This document shows, in pieces, positions 48,528-57,091 of a stretch of 64,000 nt of DNA. How positions within the stretch are numbered: the first letter of the stretch is position 1; the number at the start of each line of letters is the position of its first letter. Location of the stretch: NCBI RefSeq assembly GCF_900107125.1, contig NZ_FNOU01000011.1, positions 22,950-86,949 of the forward strand. The letters run 5' to 3'. The notes under the pieces were generated by a model, which saw only the letters and a list, made by a program, of their open reading frames with translations, was not told where the DNA came from and did no database searches. The stretch is from Eubacterium barkeri. Lineage in GTDB: Bacteria > Bacillota > Clostridia > Eubacteriales > Eubacteriaceae. Made by a program: the position numbers and the translations under genes.

Positions 48528-50369
48528 CTACAACAATTCCACGGCCAGGGAATGCGCCGTTTTCTGATGCCCTGCCCCTTTTTTCACGGTGATGACCGCA
48601 TCAAAGCGACAGGCTTCCCGACAGCTTCCACAGACGATGCATTTGGCTGGATCGATGGTATGGGGCTCCTTCTTTCCGCCGGATATGGCATCCACCGGAC
48701 ATTGGCGACTGCAGGCACCGCAGCCCACGCACCCATTTTTATCGATGGCAAAGGCTGTCAGCACAGTACACACCCCCGCCGGGCAATAGTGGTCCCGGAT
48801 ATGGGCCTCGTATTCCTCCCGGAAGAATTTAATGGTGGTCAGTACCGGGTTGGGGGCGGATTTCCCAAGGCTGCACAAGGAGGCGTCCTCCATGGCGTGG
48901 CCGATGGTTTCCAGGAGCTCGATATCCCCCTCCCGGCCCCGGCCTTCACAGATATCCGTCAGGATTTCCAGCATCCGTCGGAGTCCCTCCCGACAGGGGG
49001 TGCATTTTCCACAGCTTTCCTCACAGAGAAATTTAGTGTAATACCGGGCAACCTCCACCATACAGCTTCGGTCATCGATGACGATCATCCCACCGGAGCC
49101 CATCATGGCACCGTAAGCCTTAAGGGTGTCAAAATCCACCTCTAAATCCAGCATGGACTCTGGGATACAGCCCCCGGAGGGCCCTCCGGTTTGGACAGCC
49201 TTAAAGGGACGGTCCCCCAGGATTCCCCCGCCGATATCGAAAATCAAGTGGCGCAGGGTAGCCCCCATGGGAACCTCTGCCAGACCAGTTCGTTTGACCT
49301 TCCCCACCATGGCAAATACCTTGGTGCCTCCGCTTTTTTCCGTACCCACCTGGGCAAAGGCAGCACCGCCATCCCGGATGATCACCGGGATATTGGCCAG
49401 GGTTTCCACGTTGTTGAGCACCGTGGGATGATCCCAAAGGCCCCGCTGTACCGAGCGGATATATTTTGCCCGGGGTTCTCCAACCCGGCCGGCAATGGAG
49501 GCCATAAGGGCTGTGGATTCTCCACAAACAAAGGCCCCGCCTCCCCGGACCACAGAAAGCTTCAGCTTACGGCCGGTGCCCATGACAGAGGCGCCTAAGA
49601 TTCCCCGGTCCTCGGCAGCGGCGATGGCCCCCCGCAGCATCCGTACCGCCAGATCGTATTCATCCCGGACGTAGAAAAAGCCCTCCTCGGCACCAATGGC
49701 GATGGCGGCAATGGCTAGACCCTCCAGCACCACATGGGGGTTCCCCTCCATGAGGGAGCAGTCCATAAAGGCACCGGGGTCCCCCTCGTCCCCATTACAC
49801 ACCACATATTTCGGAAAGACATCGTACCCCGCCGCCGTGCGCCATTTGCGCCCGGTGGGGAATCCAGCACCACCCCGACCCCGAAGGTTGGAGGCTTCCA
49901 CCTCATGGATAATAGCCCCGGGTGTCATGGTGAGGGCCTTCTGTAAGGCCTGGTATCCCCCGGCCTCTATATAGTTATCGATGCTTTCAGGATCCAGCCA
50001 GCCCAGGTCCCTTAAGGCAATCTTGTGTTGGTTGGCGTAGAAGGGGTGTTCCTGCTGGGTTTTTACCCGTTTCCCATCGTTGTCCTTCCCCAGAAGGCCT
50101 TCGATGATTTCTCCCCCTTCAATGGTCCGCTCCACAATGGCCGGGACATCCTTCACCTTTACCTTATAGTACATAATACCCTGGGGAAGAATCTGGACCA
50201 CGGGACCGCTTTCACACAGGCCGCTGCATCCGGTCTTTTTGATATCAGTCTGGACTTCGGCGGAAAGGTTTTTTTCAGCAATGATCTGCCCAAAGGCCTC
50301 TGCTACAGCCATGCTGCCATTGGCCCGACAGCCAGTCCCGCAGCAAATCAGGATTTTCTGGTCCTTCAT
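48528..50369 (-). CDS. NuoF/HydB-like NADH-binding flavoprotein subunit
   Basis: 613 residues. An N-terminal thioredoxin-like [2Fe-2S] domain (CCGTGCRANGSMAV) precedes the NuoF core: LRGRGGAGFPTGRKW (FMN/NADH), CNGDEGDPGAFMDC, GAGAYVCGE-type FVCGESTALMASIAG, and ESCGKCTPCREGLRRM for the N3 cluster. The C-terminus adds CVGCGACSRQCPVDAI and CIVCGSCREACRFDAV. This is the flavin subunit of HydABC/Bfu-type enzymes, where one FMN site handles NAD(H) and ferredoxin. It overlaps the NuoE-like gene by four bases. Confidence 0.93.
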   Translation of the reverse strand: MKDQKILICCGTGCRANGSMAVAEAFGQIIAEKNLSAEVQTDIKKTGCSGLCESGPVVQILPQGIMYYKVKVKDVPAIVERTIEGGEIIEGLLGKDNDGKRVKTQQEHPFYANQHKIALRDLGWLDPESIDNYIEAGGYQALQKALTMTPGAIIHEVEASNLRGRGGAGFPTGRKWRTAAGYDVFPKYVVCNGDEGDPGAFMDCSLMEGNPHVVLEGLAIAAIAIGAEEGFFYVRDEYDLAVRMLRGAIAAAEDRGILGASVMGTGRKLKLSVVRGGGAFVCGESTALMASIAGRVGEPRAKYIRSVQRGLWDHPTVLNNVETLANIPVIIRDGGAAFAQVGTEKSGGTKVFAMVGKVKRTGLAEVPMGATLRHLIFDIGGGILGDRPFKAVQTGGPSGGCIPESMLDLEVDFDTLKAYGAMMGSGGMIVIDDRSCMVEVARYYTKFLCEESCGKCTPCREGLRRMLEILTDICEGRGREGDIELLETIGHAMEDASLCSLGKSAPNPVLTTIKFFREEYEAHIRDHYCPAGVCTVLTAFAIDKNGCVGCGACSRQCPVDAISGGKKEPHTIDPAKCIVCGSCREACRFDAVITVKKGAGHQKTAHSLAVELL

Positions 50370-50839
50370 CCTTCATCCTCCTCTACACATTCCTCTAAAA
50401 TAGCCTTTAGCTTGTCCAGGGTCACCTTGCTGTGGTAAACATCATCCACCACCACCACGGGTGCCAGGGCACAGGCCCCCATGCAGTTGACCGTTTCCAG
50501 GGAAAACAGCCCGTCCTCGGAGGTTTCCCCCGGGGCCAGTCCCAATAAGCGCTTAACCCCATCCACAATGGTTAAGGATCCCCGGATATGGCAGGCGGTG
50601 CCATCGCAGCATTTGATGATGTGCTTACCCTTTGGCTTTAGGCTAAGGGCCTTGTAAAAGGTGGCCATGGCGTAAAGGCTGGCCTCCGGTCGGCCAAGGT
50701 ATTCTGCCAGGGCCATAAGCCCGCTCCTCGGAATATACTGGAAGGTCCGCTGCATATCCTGCAGTATGGCCAGGGCAAACCGCTCATCCCTGGGATAGGC
50801 CTCCATAATTGTTCTGATTTGATTCGGTGTGATGTCCAA
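50366..50839 (-). CDS. NuoE/HydC-like [2Fe-2S] subunit
   Basis: 157 residues. The four cluster cysteines lie in IKCCDGTACHIRGS and VNCMGACALAPVVVVDD. The helical N-terminus (ILQDMQRTFQYIPRSGLMAL, AEYLGRPEASLYAMATFY) is that of NuoE. It partners the NuoF-like subunit whose start it overlaps (ATGA). It stands 15 bp after the MoaD-like gene, so cofactor protein, oxidoreductase and diaphorase are expressed together. Confidence 0.93.
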   Translation of the reverse strand: MDITPNQIRTIMEAYPRDERFALAILQDMQRTFQYIPRSGLMALAEYLGRPEASLYAMATFYKALSLKPKGKHIIKCCDGTACHIRGSLTIVDGVKRLLGLAPGETSEDGLFSLETVNCMGACALAPVVVVDDVYHSKVTLDKLKAILEECVEEDEG

Positions 50840-50854
50840 CGCTGTCCTCTCCTT

Positions 50855-51130
50855 TCATCCCCCGGCCACCACCGGGAAAATTGCAACGGTATCCGACGGC
50901 ACAAGGGGCGTGTGGATGCCGTTCAGATGCTCCACATGGCGGCCATTGACCAGAATGATGATTTCATCCCCCAGGGTCTCCCCACCCGGAGCCAGGGCCA
51001 CTCCTCTAAAATCTTTTCCATAGCGGTCGCTGAGCTCGTGGATTAAGGTGTAGACATCCGGAACAGCTTCCATATCGATGGCCTTGGTGCCGGTGTAATC
51101 CCTTATATAGGCAAAGAACTTTACTTTCAT
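50855..51130 (-). CDS. moaD: MoaD/ThiS-family sulfur carrier protein
   Basis: 91 residues ending in the functional Gly-Gly (FPVVAGG). The ubiquitin-like core is visible: VKFFAYIRDYTGTKAIDME, ILVNGRHVEHLNG and VPSDTVAIFPVV. The start at 51130 has AAGGGGGAG upstream. MoaD is adenylated by MoeB and supplies the dithiolene sulfur of molybdopterin together with MoaE. Stand-alone MoaD genes next to aldehyde oxidoreductases are common. No moaE gene is in the window. Confidence 0.88.
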   Translation of the reverse strand: MKVKFFAYIRDYTGTKAIDMEAVPDVYTLIHELSDRYGKDFRGVALAPGGETLGDEIIILVNGRHVEHLNGIHTPLVPSDTVAIFPVVAGG

Positions 51131-51233
51131 GGCTCCCCCTTCTGCCGGATATCGGCCTTCTGTACCCAAGGGGGGCTTTCCGCCATCCACCGGACAGCGT
51201 GAAAGCCCCATTATTTTTAAAATTTAATCCCCC

Positions 51234-53030
51234 TTAAAGATCCAAGGCGGTCTTCTTTTCCGGCGTCGGCACACCATCGCCATCCCATCCCCTTAAGGTA
51301 TAGTATTCCTCAAGCATGGTGTAGAGCTCGTTCACCCGTCCCTTGGCAGGTCCTGCGGGCAGGGCTTCCCGGAGCAGCCGTGGCGGCAGGGTATCCTTTT
51401 CCACACCAGCGGCAATGTTGAACATCTTTTCCAGGTTCCAGACCCGTTCCCCCTTTAAGAGGATGTCTTCGTCGGATTCATCACTGCCCACTGCCTGGCG
51501 ATAGGCTTCGGCGTACTCGGGCAAGCCCAGGCTAAAGGAGGTGAACAGACACATCCCCATGGAATCGATGAGGGCGGTGAGGTCCTGGAAGGCTTTAAGC
51601 ATTCCGGCCTTTCCCTCGGTGACCAGGGGGTCCATCTTAACGGGGAGTCCCAGGATTTCCGGAGCGGTCATATACCCCCGGACATGGCACCCTCCACGGT
51701 TAGAGGTCGCGTATTCCAGGCCGATACCCTGCTGGGCACGGCCGTCGTAGGCCGGCATTTCCTGCTTTTTCACCGTCATGGACAGCTCCGGATGGCCGTA
51801 CTTTTCAGCCATGCGGTAGGAGCCCTGAGCGATGAGATGGCCAATGCCTTCATCCTCACAGACCATTTCCACCAGCTTAACCACGACCTCCGCATCCCCG
51901 AAGCGCACTGGGAATCCGATATCCTCTTCAGGGATATAGCCGGCTTCGTACAATTCCATGAGACAGGCAATGGTAGAGCCCAGGGTAATGGGGTCCATGC
52001 CGTATTCGTTGCACAGGAAGTTGGCCTTGCACACCGCGTCCAGACGATCCACACCACAGGCCGCCCCGAAGGACCAGCCCGCCTCGTATTCCGGGCCTTC
52101 TCCAGCAGACTTAAAGGGGCCATCCTTCACATGAACGATCCGTCCGCAGCCGATGCAGCAGCCAAAGCAGGCCTTATCGCGCACCAGGTATTCATCCACT
52201 AAGGCTTCCCCGGAGATGGCTTCTGCCTGTTCAAATACCGCACCGTCCCGGCCATTATTCACCGGCAGGCTCCCGCTTTCATTGAGGATGTTCACCAGGA
52301 TTTCCGTTCCGTAGGCAGGAAGACCACCACCGGTGACGGGATGGGCCAAAAGCTTGGTCCGGCAATCCGCCATGGAGGCCATAAAGCCTTCGTTATTGGC
52401 CACGCTCAGGCCACCGCTGCCCCGAACCGCCACAGCCTTCAGGTTTTTACTGGCCATAACGGTCCCCAGACCACCCCGGCCGGCTGCCCGATGCTTGTCA
52501 TTCATCACCCCGGAGTACAGGCATCCCTTTTCTGCCACGGGTCCCACACAGGCAATGCGAAAGCTTTCGCCGCATTCTTCATTGAGCATATCCGTGGTTT
52601 CAAAGACGGTTTTCCCCCAGAGATGGTCTGCATCCCGGAGCTCCACCACATCATCCTTGATGTAGAGGTACACGGGTTTTTCGCTGGCATTTTCAAAGAT
52701 GATGCCGTCATATCCTGCATATTTAAGCTCGGGGCCAAAGTATCCCCCGGAATTGGCCGCGCCGATGGTCCCCGTCAGGGGCGCCTTGGCCACCACCTCA
52801 TAACGGCCGCCGCAGGCTGCGGCAGTCCCGGTCAGGGGGCCGGTCATAAAGATCAGCTTGTTTTCCGGGCTCAGGGGTTCGACCTTGGGATCGACCTCAT
52901 CACAGAAATACTTGGTGCCCAGACCCCGGGCCCCCACATAGTCCCTGGCCAGATCCATTTTGAGGGGCTCTGTGGCAATGGACCCCGTGGCCAAATCGAT
53001 TCTCAATAGTTTTCCAGTCCATGCGTTCAT
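51234..53030 (-). CDS. aor: Tungsten-containing aldehyde:ferredoxin oxidoreductase
   Basis: 598 residues, full AOR length. The N-terminal domain reads WTGKLLRIDLATGSIATEP, then YVGARGLGTKYFCDEVDP and MTGPLTGTAAACGGRYEVVA, the bis-pterin-binding first domain. The cluster cysteines begin with DKACFGCCIGCGR near residue 285, and a further Cys occurs in ALIDSMGMCLFTSF. It oxidises aldehydes to acids (or the reverse) with a W-bispterin cofactor. It overlaps the ferredoxin-subunit gene (ATGA) and is followed by moaD and the NuoEFG-like genes, suggesting one multi-subunit enzyme. Confidence 0.94.
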   Translation of the reverse strand: MNAWTGKLLRIDLATGSIATEPLKMDLARDYVGARGLGTKYFCDEVDPKVEPLSPENKLIFMTGPLTGTAAACGGRYEVVAKAPLTGTIGAANSGGYFGPELKYAGYDGIIFENASEKPVYLYIKDDVVELRDADHLWGKTVFETTDMLNEECGESFRIACVGPVAEKGCLYSGVMNDKHRAAGRGGLGTVMASKNLKAVAVRGSGGLSVANNEGFMASMADCRTKLLAHPVTGGGLPAYGTEILVNILNESGSLPVNNGRDGAVFEQAEAISGEALVDEYLVRDKACFGCCIGCGRIVHVKDGPFKSAGEGPEYEAGWSFGAACGVDRLDAVCKANFLCNEYGMDPITLGSTIACLMELYEAGYIPEEDIGFPVRFGDAEVVVKLVEMVCEDEGIGHLIAQGSYRMAEKYGHPELSMTVKKQEMPAYDGRAQQGIGLEYATSNRGGCHVRGYMTAPEILGLPVKMDPLVTEGKAGMLKAFQDLTALIDSMGMCLFTSFSLGLPEYAEAYRQAVGSDESDEDILLKGERVWNLEKMFNIAAGVEKDTLPPRLLREALPAGPAKGRVNELYTMLEEYYTLRGWDGDGVPTPEKKTALDL

Positions 53031-53506
53031 GAAATCGCCTCCTCTCCATATGCGTCCCGCAGTCCATCGGCCACCGCTTTTTGACGGTTTTTATCCTCGG
53101 TGGCGTCTGCATATTCAATGGCCCCCGTGGGGCAGTATTTTGCACACTGGGGATCGCCATCGCATAAATCGCATTTGTGGAGTCTGCCGGTGGCGGGATT
53201 GATGCCGATATTCCCCAGGGGGCAAGCATTCAGGCACATCTTACACCCAATGCACTTGTCCTGGTTCAGGGTGACCAGGCCGTCTTCGCCCTTGGTCATG
53301 GCCCCCACCGGACACACCGCCACACAGGATGCATCAGCACACTGCAGGCACATCACCGGGACCGAAATGGCCGCCGCCTCATAGGCAAAAACCGTCACAT
53401 TGGACAGTTTTGGATTAAAAACCTGAAAGTGCCCAAAGGAACATACCGTTTCGCATGTTCGACAGGACAAGCATTTCTCAGGCTTGATCAACAATTGCTT
53501 CGCCAT
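53027..53506 (-). CDS. Four-cluster ferredoxin subunit of the aldehyde oxidoreductase
   Basis: 159 residues with four [4Fe-4S] motifs: CLSCRTCETVCSFG, CLQCADASCVAVCPVG, CIGCKMCLNACPLG and CDLCDGDPQCAKYCPTG. This HycB/AorA-like electron-transfer protein is the usual small partner of bacterial AORs. ATG 53506 lies behind CAGGAGG. First gene of the operon, after a leader that resembles a Moco/Tuco riboswitch followed by a strong hairpin. Confidence 0.93.
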   Translation of the reverse strand: MAKQLLIKPEKCLSCRTCETVCSFGHFQVFNPKLSNVTVFAYEAAAISVPVMCLQCADASCVAVCPVGAMTKGEDGLVTLNQDKCIGCKMCLNACPLGNIGINPATGRLHKCDLCDGDPQCAKYCPTGAIEYADATEDKNRQKAVADGLRDAYGEEAIS

Positions 53507-53531
53507 AAAATTACCTCCTGGAAATAAAATA

Positions 53532-53569
53532 ACACTACTATAAAAGGGTCCGTCCCCTTTATAATAGTG
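53532..53569 (-). terminator. Hairpin in the AOR leader (attenuator or REP-like)
   Basis: CACTACTATAAAAGGG and CCCCTTTATAATAGTG form a 15-16 bp stem with one or two mismatches. On the minus strand the stem precedes TTATTTTATTT and then the ribosome site. It could be the riboswitch expression platform. The AAAGGGG...CCCTTT core also resembles REP palindromes mobilised by Y1 transposases. Confidence 0.55.
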
Positions 53570-53656
53570 CCTCCTTTGCAAATACGGCAGGCCCGGCTGT
53601 TGCCAGTCAAACCCATGGTTCCACCCATCCCTGTGGGATGCAATGGACTCGGAGTT
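53565..53656 (-). ncRNA. Candidate Moco/Tuco riboswitch upstream of the AOR operon
   Basis: On the minus strand the leader reads CTCCGAGTCC, then hairpin CATCCC-ACA-GGGATG, GGTGGAACCATGGGTTT, GACTGGCAACAGCCGGGCC, TGCCG, and a closing GCAAAGGAGG that can pair with CTCC at the 5' end. The ordered pieces, notably AACAGCCGGGCCTGCC, match my memory of the Moco RNA motif. It lies between a good promoter and a tungsten-enzyme operon. Covariance-model confirmation is needed. Confidence 0.6.
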
Positions 53657-53670
53657 ATTTAATTGATTTC

Positions 53671-53699
53671 ATTATACGCCCATCTTCTTAGGATTGCAA
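53671..53699 (-). promoter_or_regulatory. Promoter of the AOR operon
   Basis: Read leftward: TTGCAA (53699-53694), 17 bases, TATAAT (53676-53671). Transcription would start near 53664, just before the folded leader. The rest of the gap up to the antitoxin gene is AT-rich; I see no further gene. Confidence 0.75.
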
Positions 53700-53894
53700 G
53701 TCCTTTGCAGAATGAAGTTGGAACCATTGTGGACCTTCCCCAACCTTACGCTGTTCCCAAACTAACGGCATTCTTTATTCCATAATTTTCAGCATTCAAC
53801 CCCATCAACTTCGTATGATGTGTCTATTCTTCCTTTATTTAATTGACATTGTATACCGATCGTAGGAAAATAACCATGAAAGGAGTTGATAACA

Positions 53895-54170
53895 ATGGCA
53901 ACAACACCAACCCAAATTCGAATTGACGCCCAGATCAAAACCCAGGCTACCAAATTATTCAACGATCTTGGCATGGATATGTCCAGCGCCGTTAACATCT
54001 TCCTGCACCAATGCATTCTCCGTGGTGGTCTTCCCTTTGAGGTTGCCCTACCGAGCTATAATCAAAAAACCCTATCTGCTATGACACAAGCCCGGCAAAT
54101 TTCCAGAGACCCCGAAGTAATGGGATATACGACCCTGGATGACTTGAAAAAAGCCTTAGATGCCGACTAG
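53895..54170 (+). CDS. dinJ: RelB/DinJ-family antitoxin
   Basis: 91 residues. The ribbon-helix-helix N-terminus is TPTQIRIDAQIKTQATKLFN, followed by DLGMDMSSAVNIFLHQCIL and GGLPFEV, the DinJ signature. The C-terminal tail (TTLDDLKKALDAD) would wrap the toxin. Start 53895 is preceded by AAAGGAG. The toxin start codon directly abuts its stop, so translation is coupled and the antitoxin is made first. It should bind its own promoter with the toxin. Confidence 0.93.
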   Translation: MATTPTQIRIDAQIKTQATKLFNDLGMDMSSAVNIFLHQCILRGGLPFEVALPSYNQKTLSAMTQARQISRDPEVMGYTTLDDLKKALDAD

Positions 54171-54449
54171 ATGTATACCTTAAAATTTACCACCGCCTAT
54201 AAAAAAGGCTATAAGCGGATTAAAAAGCGCGGCCTTAGCCTTGCCCGTCTCGATGCTGTTATGGAAATGCTTCCCAAGGGCCAGCAACTACCGGATAAAT
54301 ATTATGATCATGCCCTCAACGGTTCTCTGGAGGGGTTTCATGAATGCTATATCCAACCGGACTGGTTACTGATCTATCTTATTGATGATGCTATTCTGAC
54401 CTTAACCCTTGTGGATACCGGCAGCCACTCCGATCTTTTTAATCTATAG
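54171..54449 (+). CDS. yafQ: YafQ-family mRNA endoribonuclease toxin, altered active site
   Basis: 92 residues: KFTTAYKKGYKRIKKRGLSL, LPDKYYDHALNGSLEGFHEC, then YIQPDWLLIYLI and TGSHSDLF. Of the YafQ catalytic residues known from E. coli (His50, His63, Asp67, His87), His50, Asp67 and His87 have clear equivalents. The His63 position, in the x-H-V/I-x-PDW segment, is Tyr. YafQ cuts mRNA on the ribosome; here activity may be reduced or shifted. The next element is a terminator. Confidence 0.9.
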   Translation: MYTLKFTTAYKKGYKRIKKRGLSLARLDAVMEMLPKGQQLPDKYYDHALNGSLEGFHECYIQPDWLLIYLIDDAILTLTLVDTGSHSDLFNL

Positions 54450-54457
54450 GATAGGAA

Positions 54458-54796
54458 TTATCTGAAAGTCACCCGCTGAGGGTGGCTTTTTTGTCTTGCC
54501 CCGGATTTACTCTGAAACAAACATCTTTTCCAGTAGGGATTGCCGTTTAGCGCATCAATCCTCTGGGACAGACCTTTTTCAGTTTCCTGGATTTGTGCTT
54601 CAATATCGAAGAAGGTAGTGTCATAATTTTCCGGGTCCCAGAGGTATCACCAAGCTTGCTTAACCCGGTTTGCAGGGTCGTGAATACACCATCAAAGACT
54701 TTTTTTATGAGTACTCGAAATCAAACGGCCAAATGTGGAAAGGGCATCATGAACATCGGCTAATCAAATCCTCTGTATCGTCATTATCTATCAGGA
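54458..54796 (-). pseudogene. Decayed gene of unknown family on the minus strand
   Basis: Successive minus-strand frames read coding-like pieces: IDNDDTEDLI, ADVHDALSTFGRLISSTHKK, VFDGVFTTLQTGLSKLGDT, then YLWDPENYDTTFFDIEAQIQ and ETEKGLSQRIDALNGNPYW, ending at the TAA at 54458. Three or more frame changes separate them. It overlaps the dinJ-yafQ terminator. The protein family is not recognised. Confidence 0.5.
54465..54492 (+). terminator. Terminator after dinJ-yafQ
   Basis: GTCACCC-gctga-GGGTGGC followed directly by TTTTTT. Confidence 0.85.
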
Positions 54797-54831
54797 ATCA
54801 CAGCTCCCGGTCTTTATAAAATCCGTACATT

Positions 54832-54870
54832 AAAAACACCTCCCCACCACAACGATGAGGAGGTATTTTT
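54832..54870 (-). terminator. Terminator of the PEP-hydrolase-family operon
   Basis: ACCTCC (54838-54843) pairs with GGAGGT (54859-54864), with flanking AAA/TTT pairs. On the minus strand the stem runs into GTTTTTAAT. It closes the leftward operon from 59614. Confidence 0.75.
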
Positions 54871-54883
54871 CGTGAATACCAGC

Positions 54884-55714
54884 TTATTTTTTAATGGCCT
54901 TAAAGGCTTCGGTCTGGGCTGTGATGCCCTTTTCTGCGGCAAAGCGTTCGATACTGGAAGCGCCGAAGAAGCCATCGATACCTTCGATACGTTCAATGAC
55001 ATACTGGGCATCTGCCGGTTCGGCGATGGGGCCACCATGGCAGATGACCATGATCTCCGGATTGACAGAGCGGCCGGCTTCCATAATGGCCCGAACCTTT
55101 TCCACACAGTCGTCCAGGGTCAGGGCTGTTTTCGCCCCGATGGTTCCCTTGGTGGTCAGCCCCATATGGGCCACCAGAATATCCGCACCAGCTTCCGCCA
55201 TGGCCTTCGCCTGATCCTCATCAAAGACATAGGGGGTGGTCAGCAGGCCGATTTCATGGGCCTTGCGAATCATTTCAATTTCCAGACCGTAGCCCATATC
55301 CGTTTCTTCCAGATTCTGACGGAAGACCCCGTCGATGAGGCCGACGGTGGGGAAGTTCTGTACCCCGGAGAAGCCCATATCCTTCAGCTCTTTGAGGAAA
55401 ACCTCCATAACCCGGAAGGGGTCGGTACCGCAAACCCCGGCTAGAACAGGGGTGTCTTTAACAACAGGCAGGACCTCGCTGGCCATTTCGCAGACAATCG
55501 CATTGGCATCCCCATAGGAGAGTAAGCCCGCCAGAGAGCCCCGTCCCGCCATCCGGTAACGCCCGGAGTTGTAGATAATGAGCATATCCGCCCCGCCGGC
55601 TTCGCTGCTCTTGGCCGTAATCCCAGTACCGGCACCCACGCCCACTAAGATTTCCCCGGATGCCACCTTAGCCTTATAGCCCTGTACGATTTCTTCCCGT
55701 GTTTGTTTGTTCAT
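54884..55714 (-). CDS. Phosphoenolpyruvate hydrolase-family TIM-barrel protein
   Basis: 276 residues, the whole of the PEP-hydrolase-family (TIM-barrel signal transduction) domain: [67 protein letters not shown] and [15 protein letters not shown]. Its neighbour upstream, a Tm-1-like protein, occurs with it in many bacteria and is fused to it in plants and fungi. The reaction is not established. The C-terminal-fused relative at 57092 makes a family pair in one locus. Confidence 0.9.
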   Translation of the reverse strand: MNKQTREEIVQGYKAKVASGEILVGVGAGTGITAKSSEAGGADMLIIYNSGRYRMAGRGSLAGLLSYGDANAIVCEMASEVLPVVKDTPVLAGVCGTDPFRVMEVFLKELKDMGFSGVQNFPTVGLIDGVFRQNLEETDMGYGLEIEMIRKAHEIGLLTTPYVFDEDQAKAMAEAGADILVAHMGLTTKGTIGAKTALTLDDCVEKVRAIMEAGRSVNPEIMVICHGGPIAEPADAQYVIERIEGIDGFFGASSIERFAAEKGITAQTEAFKAIKK

Positions 55715-55734
55715 TGCGATTCTCCTTTTTTTAA

Positions 55735-56946
55735 TTATTTATTTTCCATTAAATCAATGAGCTGCTGGGCTGCTGCCTTGGCAAAGTCCACATCATTGAT
55801 ATGGCAGTCCATTTCCCGAAGGGTCACCTTATCCTGATCCAGACCATCCCGGATGGCATCGAACAGGGCCGCATCCTCCTCGGGTCCGTAGAAGGGTTCC
55901 CCCTCTGCGTCGATCATGGAGACCCCTTTCAGGGGCAGCATAACCACCGTCGGGCCAGTGGTATCCCTTAGCTTCTCCGCAATCTTCTGGCCGATGGCCT
56001 GATTTTCATCCACAGTGGTGCGCATGAGGGTAATCATGGGATTATGCTTGTAGAGGTTCCGCCCGGCAAATTTGGACGGTACACTGTCCATGGGTCCAAA
56101 ATTCACCATATCCACCGCCCCCACGGAAACCACCTGGGGAATCCCAGCCCGGCCAGCGGCCTCCAGACGGTGTTCCCCAGCCGCCAGCATACCGCCAACC
56201 AGCTCGTCCGCCCACTCGGTGGTGGTGAGGTCCAATACCCCTTCAATGAAGCCGCCATCAATTAAGGCTTCCATGGATTGTCCACCGGTTCCTGTGGCGT
56301 GGAAAATCAGCACCTCGTAGCCCCGGTCCTCTAAGTATTTCTGGGCCTCGGTGAGGCAGGGCGTGGTCACTCCGAACATTGTCGCCCCAATGAGGGGCTT
56401 CTTTTCAATCTCATGGGTGTCCTCAAATTTCACCATACCCGCAATGGCAAAGGCGGCATTGGCAAAAATTTTAGTGGAAATGGAATTGAGTCCCGCCACA
56501 TCCACCACCGAAGGCATCATCACAATATCGCTGGTCCCCACGTAGCCAGAGACATCCCCAGAGGCCATGGTGGATACCATGACCTTAGGCACCCCAATGG
56601 GCAGGGCCCGCATGGCAGGGGTAACCAGGGCCGTGCCGCCGCTTCCCCCAAAGGAGAGGATGCCGTCAAACCGACCGGCCTCGTACAGCTGGGTTACCAG
56701 AATTTCCATCCCCCTGGAGAGGATCTCCGTGGCGTAGGCCCGATCCCCCCGATGGACAATTTCCTGAATATCTGCTCCCGCAGCCGCCGCAACGGCGGCA
56801 TTGGACACATCCGGTTCGAACACAGGTTCAAACACGCCGGTATTAATGGTCAGGGTCTTCAGTCCCAGGCCCTCAATGAGGTCCTTGACGTAAGCGTACT
56901 CCCTTCCCTTGGTATCAAAGGTTCCTGCAATGGCAATTGTCTTCAC
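55735..56946 (-). CDS. Tm-1-like ATP-binding (UPF0261) protein
   Basis: 403 residues, standard for the family. [20 protein letters not shown] opens the protein, [20 protein letters not shown] and [19 protein letters not shown] form the ATP-binding N-domain, and [18 protein letters not shown] plus [13 protein letters not shown] lie in the C-domain. Tomato Tm-1 of this family binds viral replicase, but the bacterial role is unknown. It is 20 bp upstream of the PEP-hydrolase-family gene, so both act together. Confidence 0.92.
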   Translation of the reverse strand: MKTIAIAGTFDTKGREYAYVKDLIEGLGLKTLTINTGVFEPVFEPDVSNAAVAAAAGADIQEIVHRGDRAYATEILSRGMEILVTQLYEAGRFDGILSFGGSGGTALVTPAMRALPIGVPKVMVSTMASGDVSGYVGTSDIVMMPSVVDVAGLNSISTKIFANAAFAIAGMVKFEDTHEIEKKPLIGATMFGVTTPCLTEAQKYLEDRGYEVLIFHATGTGGQSMEALIDGGFIEGVLDLTTTEWADELVGGMLAAGEHRLEAAGRAGIPQVVSVGAVDMVNFGPMDSVPSKFAGRNLYKHNPMITLMRTTVDENQAIGQKIAEKLRDTTGPTVVMLPLKGVSMIDAEGEPFYGPEEDAALFDAIRDGLDQDKVTLREMDCHINDVDFAKAAAQQLIDLMENK

Positions 56947-57091
56947 ATTCGTCCTCCGTTTCCGATACCCCTCGGTATCAACACCTTTCTATGGCCATAG
57001 AAAAAACAGTATCATTAAGATCTACCCTAATCATACTGTCATCTGCGGTAAAAAGCCATGTGTTATTGTACGGCGGATTTGTCTTTTTGTA

